Assembly: GCA_013812985.1 (NCBI GenBank)
Contig: JACCSN010000108.1
Location: 1-15,987 of the forward strand
Direction: 5' to 3'
DNA length: 15,987 nucleotides
DNA from: Hyphomicrobiales bacterium
GTDB lineage: Bacteria > Pseudomonadota > Alphaproteobacteria > Rhizobiales > Afifellaceae
In this document: piece after piece, positions 1-7,953 of the stretch
Numbering within the stretch: the first letter of the stretch is position 1
How the letters are laid out: every line of letters starts with the position of its first letter
Position numbers and translations under genes: made by a program
The notes under the pieces: generated by a model
What the model saw: the letters and a program-made list of their open reading frames with translations, nothing else
What the model was told of the DNA's origin: nothing
Database searches by the model: none

Positions 1-2
1 AG

Positions 3-278
3 CACGCCGGCTACTTCAAAGACACCCCGAACGGTCGAATTTACGTCGTCCACGCCGCTGCATTCCGCAAGTGGTTTGACGACGACCCCCGCCTCCACCA
101 AGCTGCCCTCGTCTGGCTTCGCAGCCACAAGTTCCTAACGGCGAAGGCGACCAACAAGCAGCAGTCAGACAATTCAACTGACTGGGCGGTCACCACGCCG
201 AAGTGGCCAAACGGAAAGAGCCTGCGGTCGATTGAGGTTCGATCCCTGTCGCGCCCACCATTTCCCATGCAGTTTTAA
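3..278 (+). CDS. C-terminal part of an unrecognised, probably mobile-element gene (5' end outside window)
   Basis: The frame starting at base 3 is open from the window edge to a TAA at 276-278 and gives 91 residues. The peptide looks like real protein: it has a segment beginning HAGYFKDTPNGRIYVV, an acidic WFDDDPRL stretch, and a hydrophobic helix-like ALVWLRSHKFL. It resembles the winged, single-domain tails of DUF927-like or primase/helicase-like proteins found on integrative elements, but I cannot name it. Its last 14 or so codons run through a tRNA 3'-end sequence (235-260), so the final residues are encoded by the integration site itself. That places the gene at the extreme end of an element lying to the left. 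The start codon and most of the protein are outside the window. Confidence 0.55.
   Translation, partial: HAGYFKDTPNGRIYVVHAAAFRKWFDDDPRLHQAALVWLRSHKFLTAKATNKQQSDNSTDWAVTTPKWPNGKSLRSIEVRSLSRPPFPMQF
235..260 (+). other. tRNA 3'-end fragment, probable attachment site (att) of an integrated element
   Basis: The bases GGTTCGATC followed by CCTGT, CGCGCCC and ACCA match, in order, T-stem end plus T-loop, the 3' T-stem strand, the 3' acceptor strand, the discriminator A and CCA. The 5' T-stem strand is broken: TTGAGG stands where the pairing ACAGG is needed. No proper D-arm or anticodon arm lies upstream, so only the 3' end is present. Integrases that use tRNA genes duplicate exactly this part. The complete tRNA should begin GGGCGCG and would lie at the far left end of the element. 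A tRNA-Val of GAC type is my best guess from memory of alphaproteobacterial tRNAs. Confidence 0.75.
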
Positions 279-503
279 GGGGATCGGAACCCGGGTTGGG
301 CTGAACAGTCCGTTATCTTGCGCGCAATCTGCGGGCATTCAGCCTTCGTCGCGTGTGATCCTGCAGCGCGCCGATGATCTCATCCGTCCCGCGAGCGCAG
401 CCCCTCAACTAATCCGGATCGGGTTGCTCGACTGGCCCGGTCACCGATATGGCTCCGGTCCAAATTCGGAGGCGTCCCTTTTGCCCGGCGCAAACTGCAG
501 GAG

Positions 504-525
504 GTGACCTGCAGCTGCAAGTCAC
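504..525. repeat. 22-bp near-perfect palindrome at the end of the DUF4432 gene
   Basis: GTGAC (504-508) pairs with GTCAC (521-525), and the inner TGCAG/CTGCA (510-519) pair without a loop; only 509/520 mismatch. It overlaps the stop codon of the minus-strand gene ending at 522. There is no T-run behind it on the minus strand, so it is not a clear intrinsic terminator. The stretch 279-503 between it and the left-hand partial gene shows no convincing coding signal. Confidence 0.4.
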
Positions 526-1517
526 GGGGGCTGCCGCAGCGGATCGGATGCTGGGGTGGGGCCGTCGAGCGTGATCTCAACTCTGAAGGATCGGCGCTCG
601 CCGGGGCCGAGCGGCTCGGCCGGCTCGTTGGCGCCATCGGGGGTTCGTCCGATGCTGCACGGTTCGATCGACAGCACGCCACAATGGGGCCGCAGGTCGC
701 GCCACAGCTGAAGGTAGGGGAGCGTGTCGTTGCGCCAGCGGAACTCGATGCTGCGCCGCGCATCGTCGCCCGCCGGCGTGGAAACCCGGCAACGGGCCGT
801 CTCGACAGCAAGTGAGGCGTGGACGCTCGCCGGCGCGACGGGACCGGTTTCCGGCATTGCAAGCGGGCCGGCCATCCGGGCGTCGTCGAGATAGAGCGTC
901 GTGCCCGCTGCCACCGCCGGATAGCCCAGGTTGAAGTGGTACAGAACCGCTACGGGCGCGGGCGTTGGTCCGATATTCTCGATCTTATCGAGGATACGAA
1001 ACGTTGCTGCGCCGATCGGCGCCTCGATCCGCCGGCGCAACCGAAAGGCCTCGCCGCCATAGCGCCACTGGACAATCTCACCCTCGCAGTAGAGCAGCGG
1101 CTCTTCAGCCTTCCAGTCTTCGCCCCAGGCCGTCAGCCGCGCCGGGGTGAAGGGAAGGCGGCCGTGCAACGGTCGGCCGTCGCGTGGCTGGCGAATGTGA
1201 TCGAGGCCGCAGGTGTTCAGGAAGCCGCCAAAGCCGCGATTAAATCCAAACCCGCCGTCGCTGTCCGGCGACGCGAGCCATGGCGATCGAAGGCCGGCCG
1301 GACTCTGCCAGCCCAACTGGACGCCCCTCCACGACAATGTGCCGATGTCGAGGGTGCGATCGACCATCACCCAGAAATCGAGCCCGCCGCCGGTGGAGAA
1401 TGCCAGGGCCCGCACGCCGCGTTCGACCCCGTCATCAAGCATGATCCGCCGAACGCTGGCGACCTGTCGCAGGTCGCCCACCAGCGGCCGCAAAGCGGTC
1501 GACTCGGGGAGCCTCAT
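522..1517 (-). CDS. DUF4432 aldose-1-epimerase-like protein
   Basis: 331 residues, the normal size for DUF4432, a branch of the galactose-mutarotase-like beta-sandwich superfamily that binds and interconverts sugar rings. Visible family features are the N-terminal VMVDRTLDIGTLSWRG segment (about 50-66), the FGGFLNTCGL box (about 96-105) followed by PLHGR, the YHFNLGYP box with its histidine at about 194-200, and the late SIEPCS segment with a conserved glutamate. There is no signal peptide, so it is cytoplasmic. The ATG start overlaps the sulfatase stop by 4 bases (ATGA), so it is last in the operon and translationally coupled. The likely role is mutarotation or epimerisation of the imported or desulfated sugar, but no DUF4432 substrate can be read from sequence. 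The family call is firm and the reaction is inferred. Confidence 0.85.
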   Translation of the reverse strand: MRLPESTALRPLVGDLRQVASVRRIMLDDGVERGVRALAFSTGGGLDFWVMVDRTLDIGTLSWRGVQLGWQSPAGLRSPWLASPDSDGGFGFNRGFGGFLNTCGLDHIRQPRDGRPLHGRLPFTPARLTAWGEDWKAEEPLLYCEGEIVQWRYGGEAFRLRRRIEAPIGAATFRILDKIENIGPTPAPVAVLYHFNLGYPAVAAGTTLYLDDARMAGPLAMPETGPVAPASVHASLAVETARCRVSTPAGDDARRSIEFRWRNDTLPYLQLWRDLRPHCGVLSIEPCSIGRTPDGANEPAEPLGPGERRSFRVEITLDGPTPASDPLRQPP

Positions 1518-3058
1518 TGCGCTACGGTGGAGAGCGGTTCAGAACCTGCACTTAGAGCGAGGCGGGCATAGGCTTCGGGAGGCGCCCCGTTCTTCTGCAT
1601 CAAGCGAGTCATCACCTCGAGAAGCCGGGCCTCTATTGCCGCGTCTGTCAACGGGCAGTCCTGCCCCGGGTCGCTGACAAGGTCGTAAAGCCGCGTCTCC
1701 GACTCGAGCAGCGCTCCCGGCCCGTAATTGTTGTACATGGGCGAGCGCTCGTGCACCGGAATCTTCAGCAGCGCCGCGCCTTTGGTGAAGCCGAGCGGCG
1801 GCGATAGACGCGCATTCGCCAGTTCCTCCGGCGTGAACGGCGAGAAGATGTGGGTCGGCATGAGCGTGTACTGATAGAGTTCCTGTTTCGACAGGTCCTC
1901 GGGGAAGCGGTGGTAGGTGTACCGCCCGTCGGTGACGTTCACCGCGCCGCCAAAATAACCGAACAGCGCGCCGTCCCTGAGGGCTCTGCCGTCCGCCATC
2001 CGGAACAAGGAAAAACCCTCCGTTTCCGCCGGCGGCTCGGCGCCGAACAAATCGAGGAATGTCGGCGCAAGGTCGACTGACTGCGTCAGCGCCTGCGAGC
2101 GTGTTCCGGCACGATCGGAATGGCGCGGGTCGTGCAGGAACAACGGAATGTGCGCGACCTCCTCATAGAGGTTCATGCGGTTCTTGGCCCAGAAGTCGTG
2201 CTCGCCGAGCAGAAAGCCGTGATCGGTGGTGACGACCAGGGCCGTATCGTTCCAGAGGTCGTAGCGGTCGAAATAGTCGAGCAGTTCGCCCAGGAGATGG
2301 TCGCACATGGCCACCACCGCGTAATAATTGGCCCGCAGCTCCTCGCATTCGTCTGGGAGTTCGTCGACACGGCCGTAGCGCGGCCAGTCGCGAACGGGTC
2401 CCTTCCAGCCGGTTTCGAAAGCCTCCTTGAAGCGGCTTGGGGCCGTGAAGGGCTCGTGCGGGTCGAACGTCTCGATCTGCAGCAGCCAGTTGTCGTCATT
2501 CCTGTTCCGGTCGAGGAATTCGAACCCCTCTGCAAAACAGCGCACCGAAGGGAAGTCGTTCTCCTCGCGGATGAATTCCCGGTTGATGATGTTCTGGCCA
2601 AAATAGCTGCGCCGGTCGGCGCTGAACTGGCGGGCGTGATACTTCTCCCGCAGCCGTTCCCAGGGGGGCTGGACCATCGCCTTCCATCGGTCACCCTCCT
2701 GGCCGCGGACGAATTCGTAGGAGTCGTAACGGTTATGGTACGTCGCGCCGCCGTCTTCCCAGTAGTGGAAGTGGTCGGTGATCAGGTGGCTGTAGGTTCC
2801 AGCCTGCTTGTGCAGGATCTCAGGGAACGCATTGTCGAACGGCTCAAGCGGTCCCCAGCTCCGATGCAGGAAGGTCAGCCTTCCGGTCAGCATATCGCGG
2901 CGCGCCGGCATGCATGGCAAGCTCCCGACATAGTGGCGGTCGAATGTGGTCGAGCGCTGCGCAAGCCGGTCGAAATTGGGCGTCGGCACGCGCGTCCCGC
3001 CGTAACAACCGAGCACATGCCGATTAAGCGAATCGAAAAGGACAAAAACAGCCTTCAA
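1514..3058 (-). CDS. Sulfatase-superfamily hydrolase with formylglycine-type active site
   Basis: 514 residues in the alkaline phosphatase/sulfatase fold. The active-site signature is C49-M-P-A-R53 followed by RDMLTGR, which fits C-x-P-x-R-x3-L-T-G; Cys49 would be converted to formylglycine. Metal-ligand candidates are D9 in the N-terminal VLFDSLNRH, and D279/H280 in TTDHG followed by LLGEHDFWAKN. H201 in ETFDPHEPF is a further conserved position. There is no signal peptide, so it acts in the cytoplasm, presumably after import of an intact ester. The start is TTG at 3058, backed by a GGAG six bases upstream. It lies 37 bp after the MalG-type permease gene and overlaps the DUF4432 gene by 4 bp. 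Phosphonate or phosphate esters are alternative substrates, because phosphonate monoester hydrolases share this fold and motif. No maturation enzyme is in the window. Confidence 0.9.
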   Translation of the reverse strand: MKAVFVLFDSLNRHVLGCYGGTRVPTPNFDRLAQRSTTFDRHYVGSLPCMPARRDMLTGRLTFLHRSWGPLEPFDNAFPEILHKQAGTYSHLITDHFHYWEDGGATYHNRYDSYEFVRGQEGDRWKAMVQPPWERLREKYHARQFSADRRSYFGQNIINREFIREENDFPSVRCFAEGFEFLDRNRNDDNWLLQIETFDPHEPFTAPSRFKEAFETGWKGPVRDWPRYGRVDELPDECEELRANYYAVVAMCDHLLGELLDYFDRYDLWNDTALVVTTDHGFLLGEHDFWAKNRMNLYEEVAHIPLFLHDPRHSDRAGTRSQALTQSVDLAPTFLDLFGAEPPAETEGFSLFRMADGRALRDGALFGYFGGAVNVTDGRYTYHRFPEDLSKQELYQYTLMPTHIFSPFTPEELANARLSPPLGFTKGAALLKIPVHERSPMYNNYGPGALLESETRLYDLVSDPGQDCPLTDAAIEARLLEVMTRLMQKNGAPPEAYARLALSAGSEPLSTVAQ

Positions 3059-3064
3059 GCTTAT

Positions 3065-3068
3065 CTCC
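3065..3068 (-). promoter_or_regulatory. Ribosome binding site fixing the TTG start of the sulfatase
   Basis: On the minus strand GGAG is followed by six bases (ATAAGC) and then TTG at 3058-3056. The next residues (KAVFVLFDSLNRH) are the conserved sulfatase N-terminus, so the TTG start is well supported. Confidence 0.6.
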
Positions 3069-3095
3069 GTTGGATGGGACGGCAGGCGTGCCGGT

Positions 3096-3932
3096 TCATT
3101 TCACCGCGCCCTGAGTAAGGCCCTTGACAATGTAACGCTGCGCAACGAGCAGAACGACAAGGGCCGGCAGCATCGCAAGCGCGGCGCTCGCCGCCATTTG
3201 CGTATACTGGATCTCAAAATCCTGGGCGAACTTGGCGATGGCCACCGGCACGGTCGCGGTCTGCTTCATAGTGAGATTGAGCGCGACGGCGAATTCGTTC
3301 CAGCTGAACACGAAGGTCAGCACCCCCGTCGCGGCAAGGCCCGGCGCGATGATGGGCAGAACGATCTTCCAGAGCAGAACCGGGGTCGATGCACCGTCGA
3401 TGCGCGCCGCCTCTTCGAGTTCCCGCGGCACTTCCCGAACGAATACGGTCATCAGCCAGAGCGCCATCGGCAAGTTGAGCGTCGCGTGCGCCAGCACCAG
3501 GCCGAGGAACGTGTTGTCGAGGCTGACCAGGCGAGCCATGGTGAACCAAGCGCCGGCAAGCGCGACGGGTGGTATCATGTGGAAGACCAGAGCCCAGGCG
3601 AGGAAGACGTGGACGACCCAGGCCGGCCAGCGCATGCGATAGAGCGACCAGGCCGCCAGCGTCGCGGCAAGCAGGCAAATGGCTGTGCTGAGCGCGCCGA
3701 CAATCAGCGAATTGCGATAGTTCAACAGGAAGTCCGAGGTCTTCGAGAACAGCACCTCGGCGAAGTTGAACAGAACCGGCGTGAAGAAGAATTCGCCGAT
3801 CAAGAGCGAGATTTGCGTGCGGAAGCCGGCGGCGACCACCCAGGCCACCGGAACCAGCACGATGGAGGCGGCGGCAATGAGGGTCGCGTGAACGATCAGC
3901 GAGCGTCCGCGACCGGTAACGGCGCCCGTCAT
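3096..3932 (-). CDS. CUT1-family sugar ABC transporter permease, MalG/UgpE type
   Basis: 278 residues from the ATG at 3932. The long open frame continues upstream, but that part is only the shadow of the neighbouring permease. The first hydrophobic segment is at about 12-34, with further membrane segments after it. The EAA loop that docks the ATPase reads EEAARIDGASTPVLLWKIVLPIIAPGL in two parts at about residues 190-215, typical of MalG-like subunits. The ATG overlaps the TGA of the MalF-type gene by 4 bp (ATGA, 3929-3932), so the two inner-membrane subunits are coupled and would form a heterodimer. With the binding protein upstream it makes a carbohydrate importer. No MalK/UgpC/MsmK-type ATPase is encoded nearby. 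Confidence 0.9.
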   Translation of the reverse strand: MTGAVTGRGRSLIVHATLIAAASIVLVPVAWVVAAGFRTQISLLIGEFFFTPVLFNFAEVLFSKTSDFLLNYRNSLIVGALSTAICLLAATLAAWSLYRMRWPAWVVHVFLAWALVFHMIPPVALAGAWFTMARLVSLDNTFLGLVLAHATLNLPMALWLMTVFVREVPRELEEAARIDGASTPVLLWKIVLPIIAPGLAATGVLTFVFSWNEFAVALNLTMKQTATVPVAIAKFAQDFEIQYTQMAASAALAMLPALVVLLVAQRYIVKGLTQGAVK

Positions 3933-4879
3933 GATACTGCTTCCGTGCGGCGGGCCGACAGCGACACGACGAGCAGCAGCGACACGAAGAAGATCACCGC
4001 CACCGCCATCGCCGCTCCGTAGCCCGCCCGATCCTCGGTGAAAAAGCGCTGGTAGAGGGTGAAGCTGATGACCTCGGTCGCCGTGCCCGGCCCGCCTGCC
4101 GTCAAGAGATACACCTCGTCGAAAACCTTGAACGCAAGCACCAGCCGGAAGGCGAAGGTCACCAGGATGGTCGGCATCATCAAGGGCAGCGTGACGTGGA
4201 TGAGCTCCTGCCAGGCCGAGGCGCCGTCGATTTTCGCGGCCTCGTACATGTCCTGCGGCAGCGATTCCAGGCCGGCCAAAAACAGCAGGAAGCAGAACGG
4301 GGTCCAGTGCCAGATGTCGACGATGACGACGGAAAGCAGCGCCGTCTCGGATGCTCCGAGCCAATCATGCGGACCAATGCCGACCAGCGCCAGTGCCTGG
4401 TTGACGAGGCCGAAATCGAAGTTGAGCATCAGCTTCCAGATGGCGCCGATGACGATTCCGGGGATGAGGATCGGCAGGATGAACACGGCGCGGTAGAGCA
4501 CCCGGCCGCGCTCGATTTTCGTGCTGAGCAGCGCCAGCGCAAAGCCGAGCACCATCTGCCCGGCGACGGCGGCGGCGGCGAAGACGGTCGTGTTGATCAG
4601 GCCCGCGTGAAAGAGATTGTCGTCGGCGAGCGCCCGGTAGTTTTCAAGCCCAACCGGATGCCAGTTGGCGCGGCCTTCAAGCCACTCGACGTTGAAGAAG
4701 GAGAGCAGAAAAAGGTTGGCCAGCGGCAGGAGGCTCAAGCCCAGCATGAGCGCCAGCGCCGGCGACAAGGTGAGCCAGCGCCACAACCGGTCGTCCTGGA
4801 TGTCGGCCGACGGGTTCCGTTGTCTGGCTCCACGCGCCCGGACTGGAGCCCGGGCGGCGGGAAGCGAGTTCGCAGCCAT
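3929..4879 (-). CDS. CUT1-family sugar ABC transporter permease, MalF/UgpA type
   Basis: 316 residues. A basic cytoplasmic N-terminus of about 33 residues precedes the first membrane segment (LTLSPALALMLGLSLLPLAN). The transmembrane domain follows, with the EAA docking loop YEAAKIDGASAWQELIHVTLPLMMP in the second half. After it comes VYLLTAGGPGTATEVISFTLY, a segment very typical of MalF/UgpA subunits. The gene starts 24 bp after the binding-protein gene, with GAGG about 12 bases upstream of the ATG, and ends in a 4-bp overlap with the MalG-type gene. It forms the importer pore together with that protein. The substrate class (sugar, polyol or glycerophosphodiester-like) is inferred from the family. 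Confidence 0.9.
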   Translation of the reverse strand: MAANSLPAARAPVRARGARQRNPSADIQDDRLWRWLTLSPALALMLGLSLLPLANLFLLSFFNVEWLEGRANWHPVGLENYRALADDNLFHAGLINTTVFAAAAVAGQMVLGFALALLSTKIERGRVLYRAVFILPILIPGIVIGAIWKLMLNFDFGLVNQALALVGIGPHDWLGASETALLSVVIVDIWHWTPFCFLLFLAGLESLPQDMYEAAKIDGASAWQELIHVTLPLMMPTILVTFAFRLVLAFKVFDEVYLLTAGGPGTATEVISFTLYQRFFTEDRAGYGAAMAVAVIFFVSLLLVVSLSARRTEAVS

Positions 4880-4903
4880 CGGCCCGCGACCTCGGCAGGA
4901 CTG

Positions 4904-6250
4904 CTAGATCCCGCCGGTCTTGTAGCCGTGCCCGGCCATGATCGTCTGGATCTGCGCCGCCATGCTGTCCAGCGCCTGATCGGAGGGGATCTCGCCAGCG
5001 ATGGCCTGGTTGAGGCCTAGCTCGAGGACGGCGATGACCTCGCTCGCTTCCGGGAACTGGTAGATGTTGACGGAGGTCTCAAGCGCCTTGGCGAGCGGCT
5101 TCATCCAACGGTACTGGCGCTCCTCGGCCATCGGGTCCGCATAGGCCCCGGCATGGACCGGGATGCCGCCGAACTTGGCCAGGGCGATCTGCGCGTCGCG
5201 GGTCTGGAACCAGCGCAGAAACTCCACCGTGGCCCGCTTGCGGTCGTCGGGAATGTTCTTCGCCACGCCTCCCAGCCAGTGCCCGAGTCCGGGTGAGGAG
5301 GGCACGCCCGGCACATGCGGCGGCGGCGCTAACTCCACCTTGTCGACCACGATCGATTTGTTGGGGTCGTCCATTTGCGACCAGGCGGCGATCACCATCA
5401 TGATGTGGCCGGCCTTGCCGGTCACCATCGCCTGGATGACTTCCGCCTGATCGGAGGCGGCCGTCTTGGGATGCCCCGCCTCGCGCGCGAGACGGATGTA
5501 ATAGTCGAGCGCCTGCTTGCCCTCGGGATTGTTCAGTATGACGGCATAGTCGCCGGCGAGCTGGTCGCGGAAGATGCCGCCGCCGTGGCCATAGAGATAG
5601 GGATAGAAGTCGTAAGCCACCGTATGCGGCCCGCGCGCGCCGCGCTGCACGATGCCGTAGATCTCTGGCGGGTTATGGAGAGCTTTCGCGTTGGCCTCGA
5701 GCTCGGAGAAGAGTTCCGGCTCCTTCAGCCCCTTCTCCCGATAGAGGTCGCCGCGAAAATAGAGGAGAGGGATCAACGGCGCGATCGGCATGGACATCAG
5801 CTTGCCGGACGGCGTCATGGCCCGCTTCTCGGGATCGTAGAAGACCGTGTCGCCGAGCGTGTAGATCTCCGGGTCCAGCTTGAAGCTCGGATCGATATCG
5901 GTGATCGGCTCGACGAAACCGCCGAAGTACATCTCGGCAAACCAGCCGGAATTCATGATCAGGAGGTCGTACTGTCCTTTACTCCCCCGCACCGAGTTGC
6001 GCTGCTTTTCCAGCGACCCGGCGAAGGGATTGACGTCCAGTTCGACCGTGTTGCCAGTCTCCTCTTCGTAGAGCTCGACCGTCTTGCGGAAGCTCTCGAA
6101 CCACGGCGACTGGTTGATGACGATGGTGATCGGCGCGACGCTCGCGGCATAGAGGGGCCGGATCTTTCCCGAGGCTAGGACGGTTCCCAATCCAGCCGCG
6201 CCAACTCCCTTCAGCAGGGTCCGCCTTGGAATTCTCAGATTGTAGGCCAT
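4904..6250 (-). CDS. Tat-exported extracellular sugar-binding protein (CUT1, SBP family 1)
   Basis: 448 residues from the ATG at 6250. The N-terminus carries a twin-arginine signal: IPRRTLLKG (R9, R10), a hydrophobic glycine/alanine-rich stretch to about residue 27, and a likely cleavage near LYAA-S (about 36). This suggests folding in the cytoplasm before export. The mature part has the family-1 binding-protein pattern (ITIVINQSPWFESFRKTVELYEEETGN) and would capture ligand in the periplasm for the two downstream permeases. GGAGAG six bases upstream supports this start. An alternative ATG at 6304 would overlap the preceding stop by 4 bp and add 18 residues before the Tat motif. The gene sits between the PHP-hydrolase and permease genes in one operon. 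Confidence 0.9.
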   Translation of the reverse strand: MAYNLRIPRRTLLKGVGAAGLGTVLASGKIRPLYAASVAPITIVINQSPWFESFRKTVELYEEETGNTVELDVNPFAGSLEKQRNSVRGSKGQYDLLIMNSGWFAEMYFGGFVEPITDIDPSFKLDPEIYTLGDTVFYDPEKRAMTPSGKLMSMPIAPLIPLLYFRGDLYREKGLKEPELFSELEANAKALHNPPEIYGIVQRGARGPHTVAYDFYPYLYGHGGGIFRDQLAGDYAVILNNPEGKQALDYYIRLAREAGHPKTAASDQAEVIQAMVTGKAGHIMMVIAAWSQMDDPNKSIVVDKVELAPPPHVPGVPSSPGLGHWLGGVAKNIPDDRKRATVEFLRWFQTRDAQIALAKFGGIPVHAGAYADPMAEERQYRWMKPLAKALETSVNIYQFPEASEVIAVLELGLNQAIAGEIPSDQALDSMAAQIQTIMAGHGYKTGGI

Positions 6251-6256
6251 CGACTT

Positions 6257-6262
6257 CTCTCC
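6257..6262 (-). promoter_or_regulatory. Ribosome binding site fixing the start of the sugar-binding protein
   Basis: GGAGAG lies six bases before the ATG at 6250 on the minus strand. It favours this start over the in-frame ATG at 6304, and it places the twin-arginine motif at residues 9-10, a normal position. Confidence 0.55.
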
Positions 6263-6300
6263 CGTTGTGTTCCTGACTTCTTTGTAGCCCGTCCCAGCCA

Positions 6301-7851
6301 TCATTCACAGAAAATCGGGCTCGCCCAGTTCCACTGCCCGTTCGCTTGCCGCATCCGGACATAGAGCCAATCACCACTCGAAAGCGGCTCTATCGGGATC
6401 ATACCGCGCCACTGCCACTGATGAGGCTTGGGCAGCGGGTGCAGCCGGAAGGCCGGGCTGTCGATCGGACCAAGGTTGCCCGACAGCGCACCGGCGAGAA
6501 GGCGCGAGGCGCTGACCTCGAATTCTTGGCTGTCCAAGGTCACGCGGAACCGGGAGTCCGCAGCGATCCTGACCCGCGCGGCGATCGCCTGGGTCGCAGC
6601 CGTCGTGTTGTTCGGGTTGGCAATGGAGCGGATCGTGAACGATACCGAGTTGCCGTCGAGAGCGACCTGATTGTCGTCGTTTGCGTCACCGCCACCCTCG
6701 AGCGGGGAGACGATCTCCGAACCCCGCAGACGAGGCTCCACGGAAAGGATCTCGCCGCCGTGAAGCTCTATGCTCCCATCCCAATCGTGGAATTTGCCGC
6801 GTGCGCCCCACCCGAGCTCGAGCACCAGGATCGTCTCCAGCGAACCCCTGGCGTCGTCGATCGGACTCGGTGCGAGTTCGGGCGTGATGCGCGACACCAA
6901 AGCCGCATTCTTGATGAGGTCGATGTAATCAATGAAGCTGCCGGCGACGGCTTCAAGTCCAAGCACGGGCTTGCCTTGTGGCGAGACGATGCCCCCCTGC
7001 GGCGTATCGCCAATGGCGAAGAAAAGATGACTGTTATCGCCGGTCAGCGCGTTGGTTCGCCGCTGCCTGATGGCGTCCCACAGCGAAAGGCGTTCGTTCT
7101 CGGGCGCATACACCGCGGACCGACCGTGGCCGTAGGAACCCGGGTAGCCGCTGTGATGGTCGGTGTTTCCGAGAAAGCCGAACTTTAGGCCAAGATTGAG
7201 CCCATGTCGCGCGGTCGACTGGCCGTCGCTTGGCCCCATCGAATGCAGGAACGGCCTGTCCATCACCGAGGTCTCGGAACAGCCGTGCATGGAGATCAAT
7301 TCCAGCACCGGCGACAGGTCCTCGTTGAAGGAGCTCCAATTAACGCCTCGCGCGCCGAGCCGATAGCCGATGTGGTGCGGGAAGGCGAAGGCGGCATCGC
7401 CGAACGCGCTCCGCAATTTGCGACGCAGCTCGGCCGGCGAGTCCGCCTTGATCAGGGGACGCCGTTCGAGGTCGCGATAGACAATGGTGTAGTCGCCATG
7501 GGCGAAGGAATGGATTTCGTAGCCTGGGAATACGGTGAAGGCGCCCGGCTCGTCGGCTGCCGCCAACTGGTCGAAATGAGCCGGCCAACATTGTTCCAGC
7601 TTGGCGAAGCCTTTGACGTGGAAATCGACGATGTGGGCCACACAGGGATCGTCGACGGGCATATCGGGCCAGTAGGCATGGCCGGTTACCGAGACGAAGT
7701 CGAGCTGGCGTCTTGCGCGTTTCAGCGCCTGATCAAGGCTGCCGTGGCCATAGGATATGTCGCAGTGATTATGGATATCGCCATAGTATGGACGCAAGCC
7801 GAACCGGGAAGCGAGCGGCGACAGCCGTGACGGCAACCGCTCACCGAGCAT
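6301..7851 (-). CDS. PHP-superfamily (DUF3604-like) metal-dependent hydrolase
   Basis: 516 residues from the ATG at 7851. The N-terminal half has a PHP metal site: H27-N-H29 in YYGDIHNHC, H58 in SVTGHAYW, E112 in FPGYEIHSF, H159-H160 in FPHHIGY, H189 in SMHG, and D231-H232 in GNTDHHSGYPG. These residues fit a multinuclear metal phosphoesterase or amidohydrolase-like centre. The C-terminal half (from about 330) looks like beta-sandwich and has no motif I recognise. There is no signal peptide. The start is uncertain: the frame stays open to a GTG at 7944, with another GTG at 7911 behind an AAGG, and the ATG has no obvious ribosome site. It is the first gene of the minus-strand operon, with a perfect palindrome just upstream. 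The reaction is unknown; a phosphate-ester or cyclic-ester hydrolase is an inference. Confidence 0.8.
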   Translation of the reverse strand: MLGERLPSRLSPLASRFGLRPYYGDIHNHCDISYGHGSLDQALKRARRQLDFVSVTGHAYWPDMPVDDPCVAHIVDFHVKGFAKLEQCWPAHFDQLAAADEPGAFTVFPGYEIHSFAHGDYTIVYRDLERRPLIKADSPAELRRKLRSAFGDAAFAFPHHIGYRLGARGVNWSSFNEDLSPVLELISMHGCSETSVMDRPFLHSMGPSDGQSTARHGLNLGLKFGFLGNTDHHSGYPGSYGHGRSAVYAPENERLSLWDAIRQRRTNALTGDNSHLFFAIGDTPQGGIVSPQGKPVLGLEAVAGSFIDYIDLIKNAALVSRITPELAPSPIDDARGSLETILVLELGWGARGKFHDWDGSIELHGGEILSVEPRLRGSEIVSPLEGGGDANDDNQVALDGNSVSFTIRSIANPNNTTAATQAIAARVRIAADSRFRVTLDSQEFEVSASRLLAGALSGNLGPIDSPAFRLHPLPKPHQWQWRGMIPIEPLSSGDWLYVRMRQANGQWNWASPIFCE

Positions 7852-7953
7852 GGGCGCGCGCTGCGGCGGGCATGGCGATCCAGAGAAGGCTTTTGCGGAT
7901 AGACGGACCACTGACAAGGCCTTGGTGGTGGGGCTGCACTGCACGTGCTCTAA

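Noticed and set aside
184..260. A complete tRNA gene
   Set aside because: GGGCGGT at 184-190 pairs at only five of seven acceptor positions. The T8, D-arm, anticodon stem and 5' T-stem strand do not fit. The region is also coding in frame 3, so only the 3' fragment is kept.
380..862. Minus-strand 160-residue frame
   Set aside because: It overlaps the well-supported DUF4432 gene in another frame and has the R/P/S-rich composition of a GC-rich shadow.
2120..3118. Plus-strand 332-residue frame
   Set aside because: It is antisense to the sulfatase gene, which has clear active-site motifs. The frame is open only because of GC-rich codon bias.
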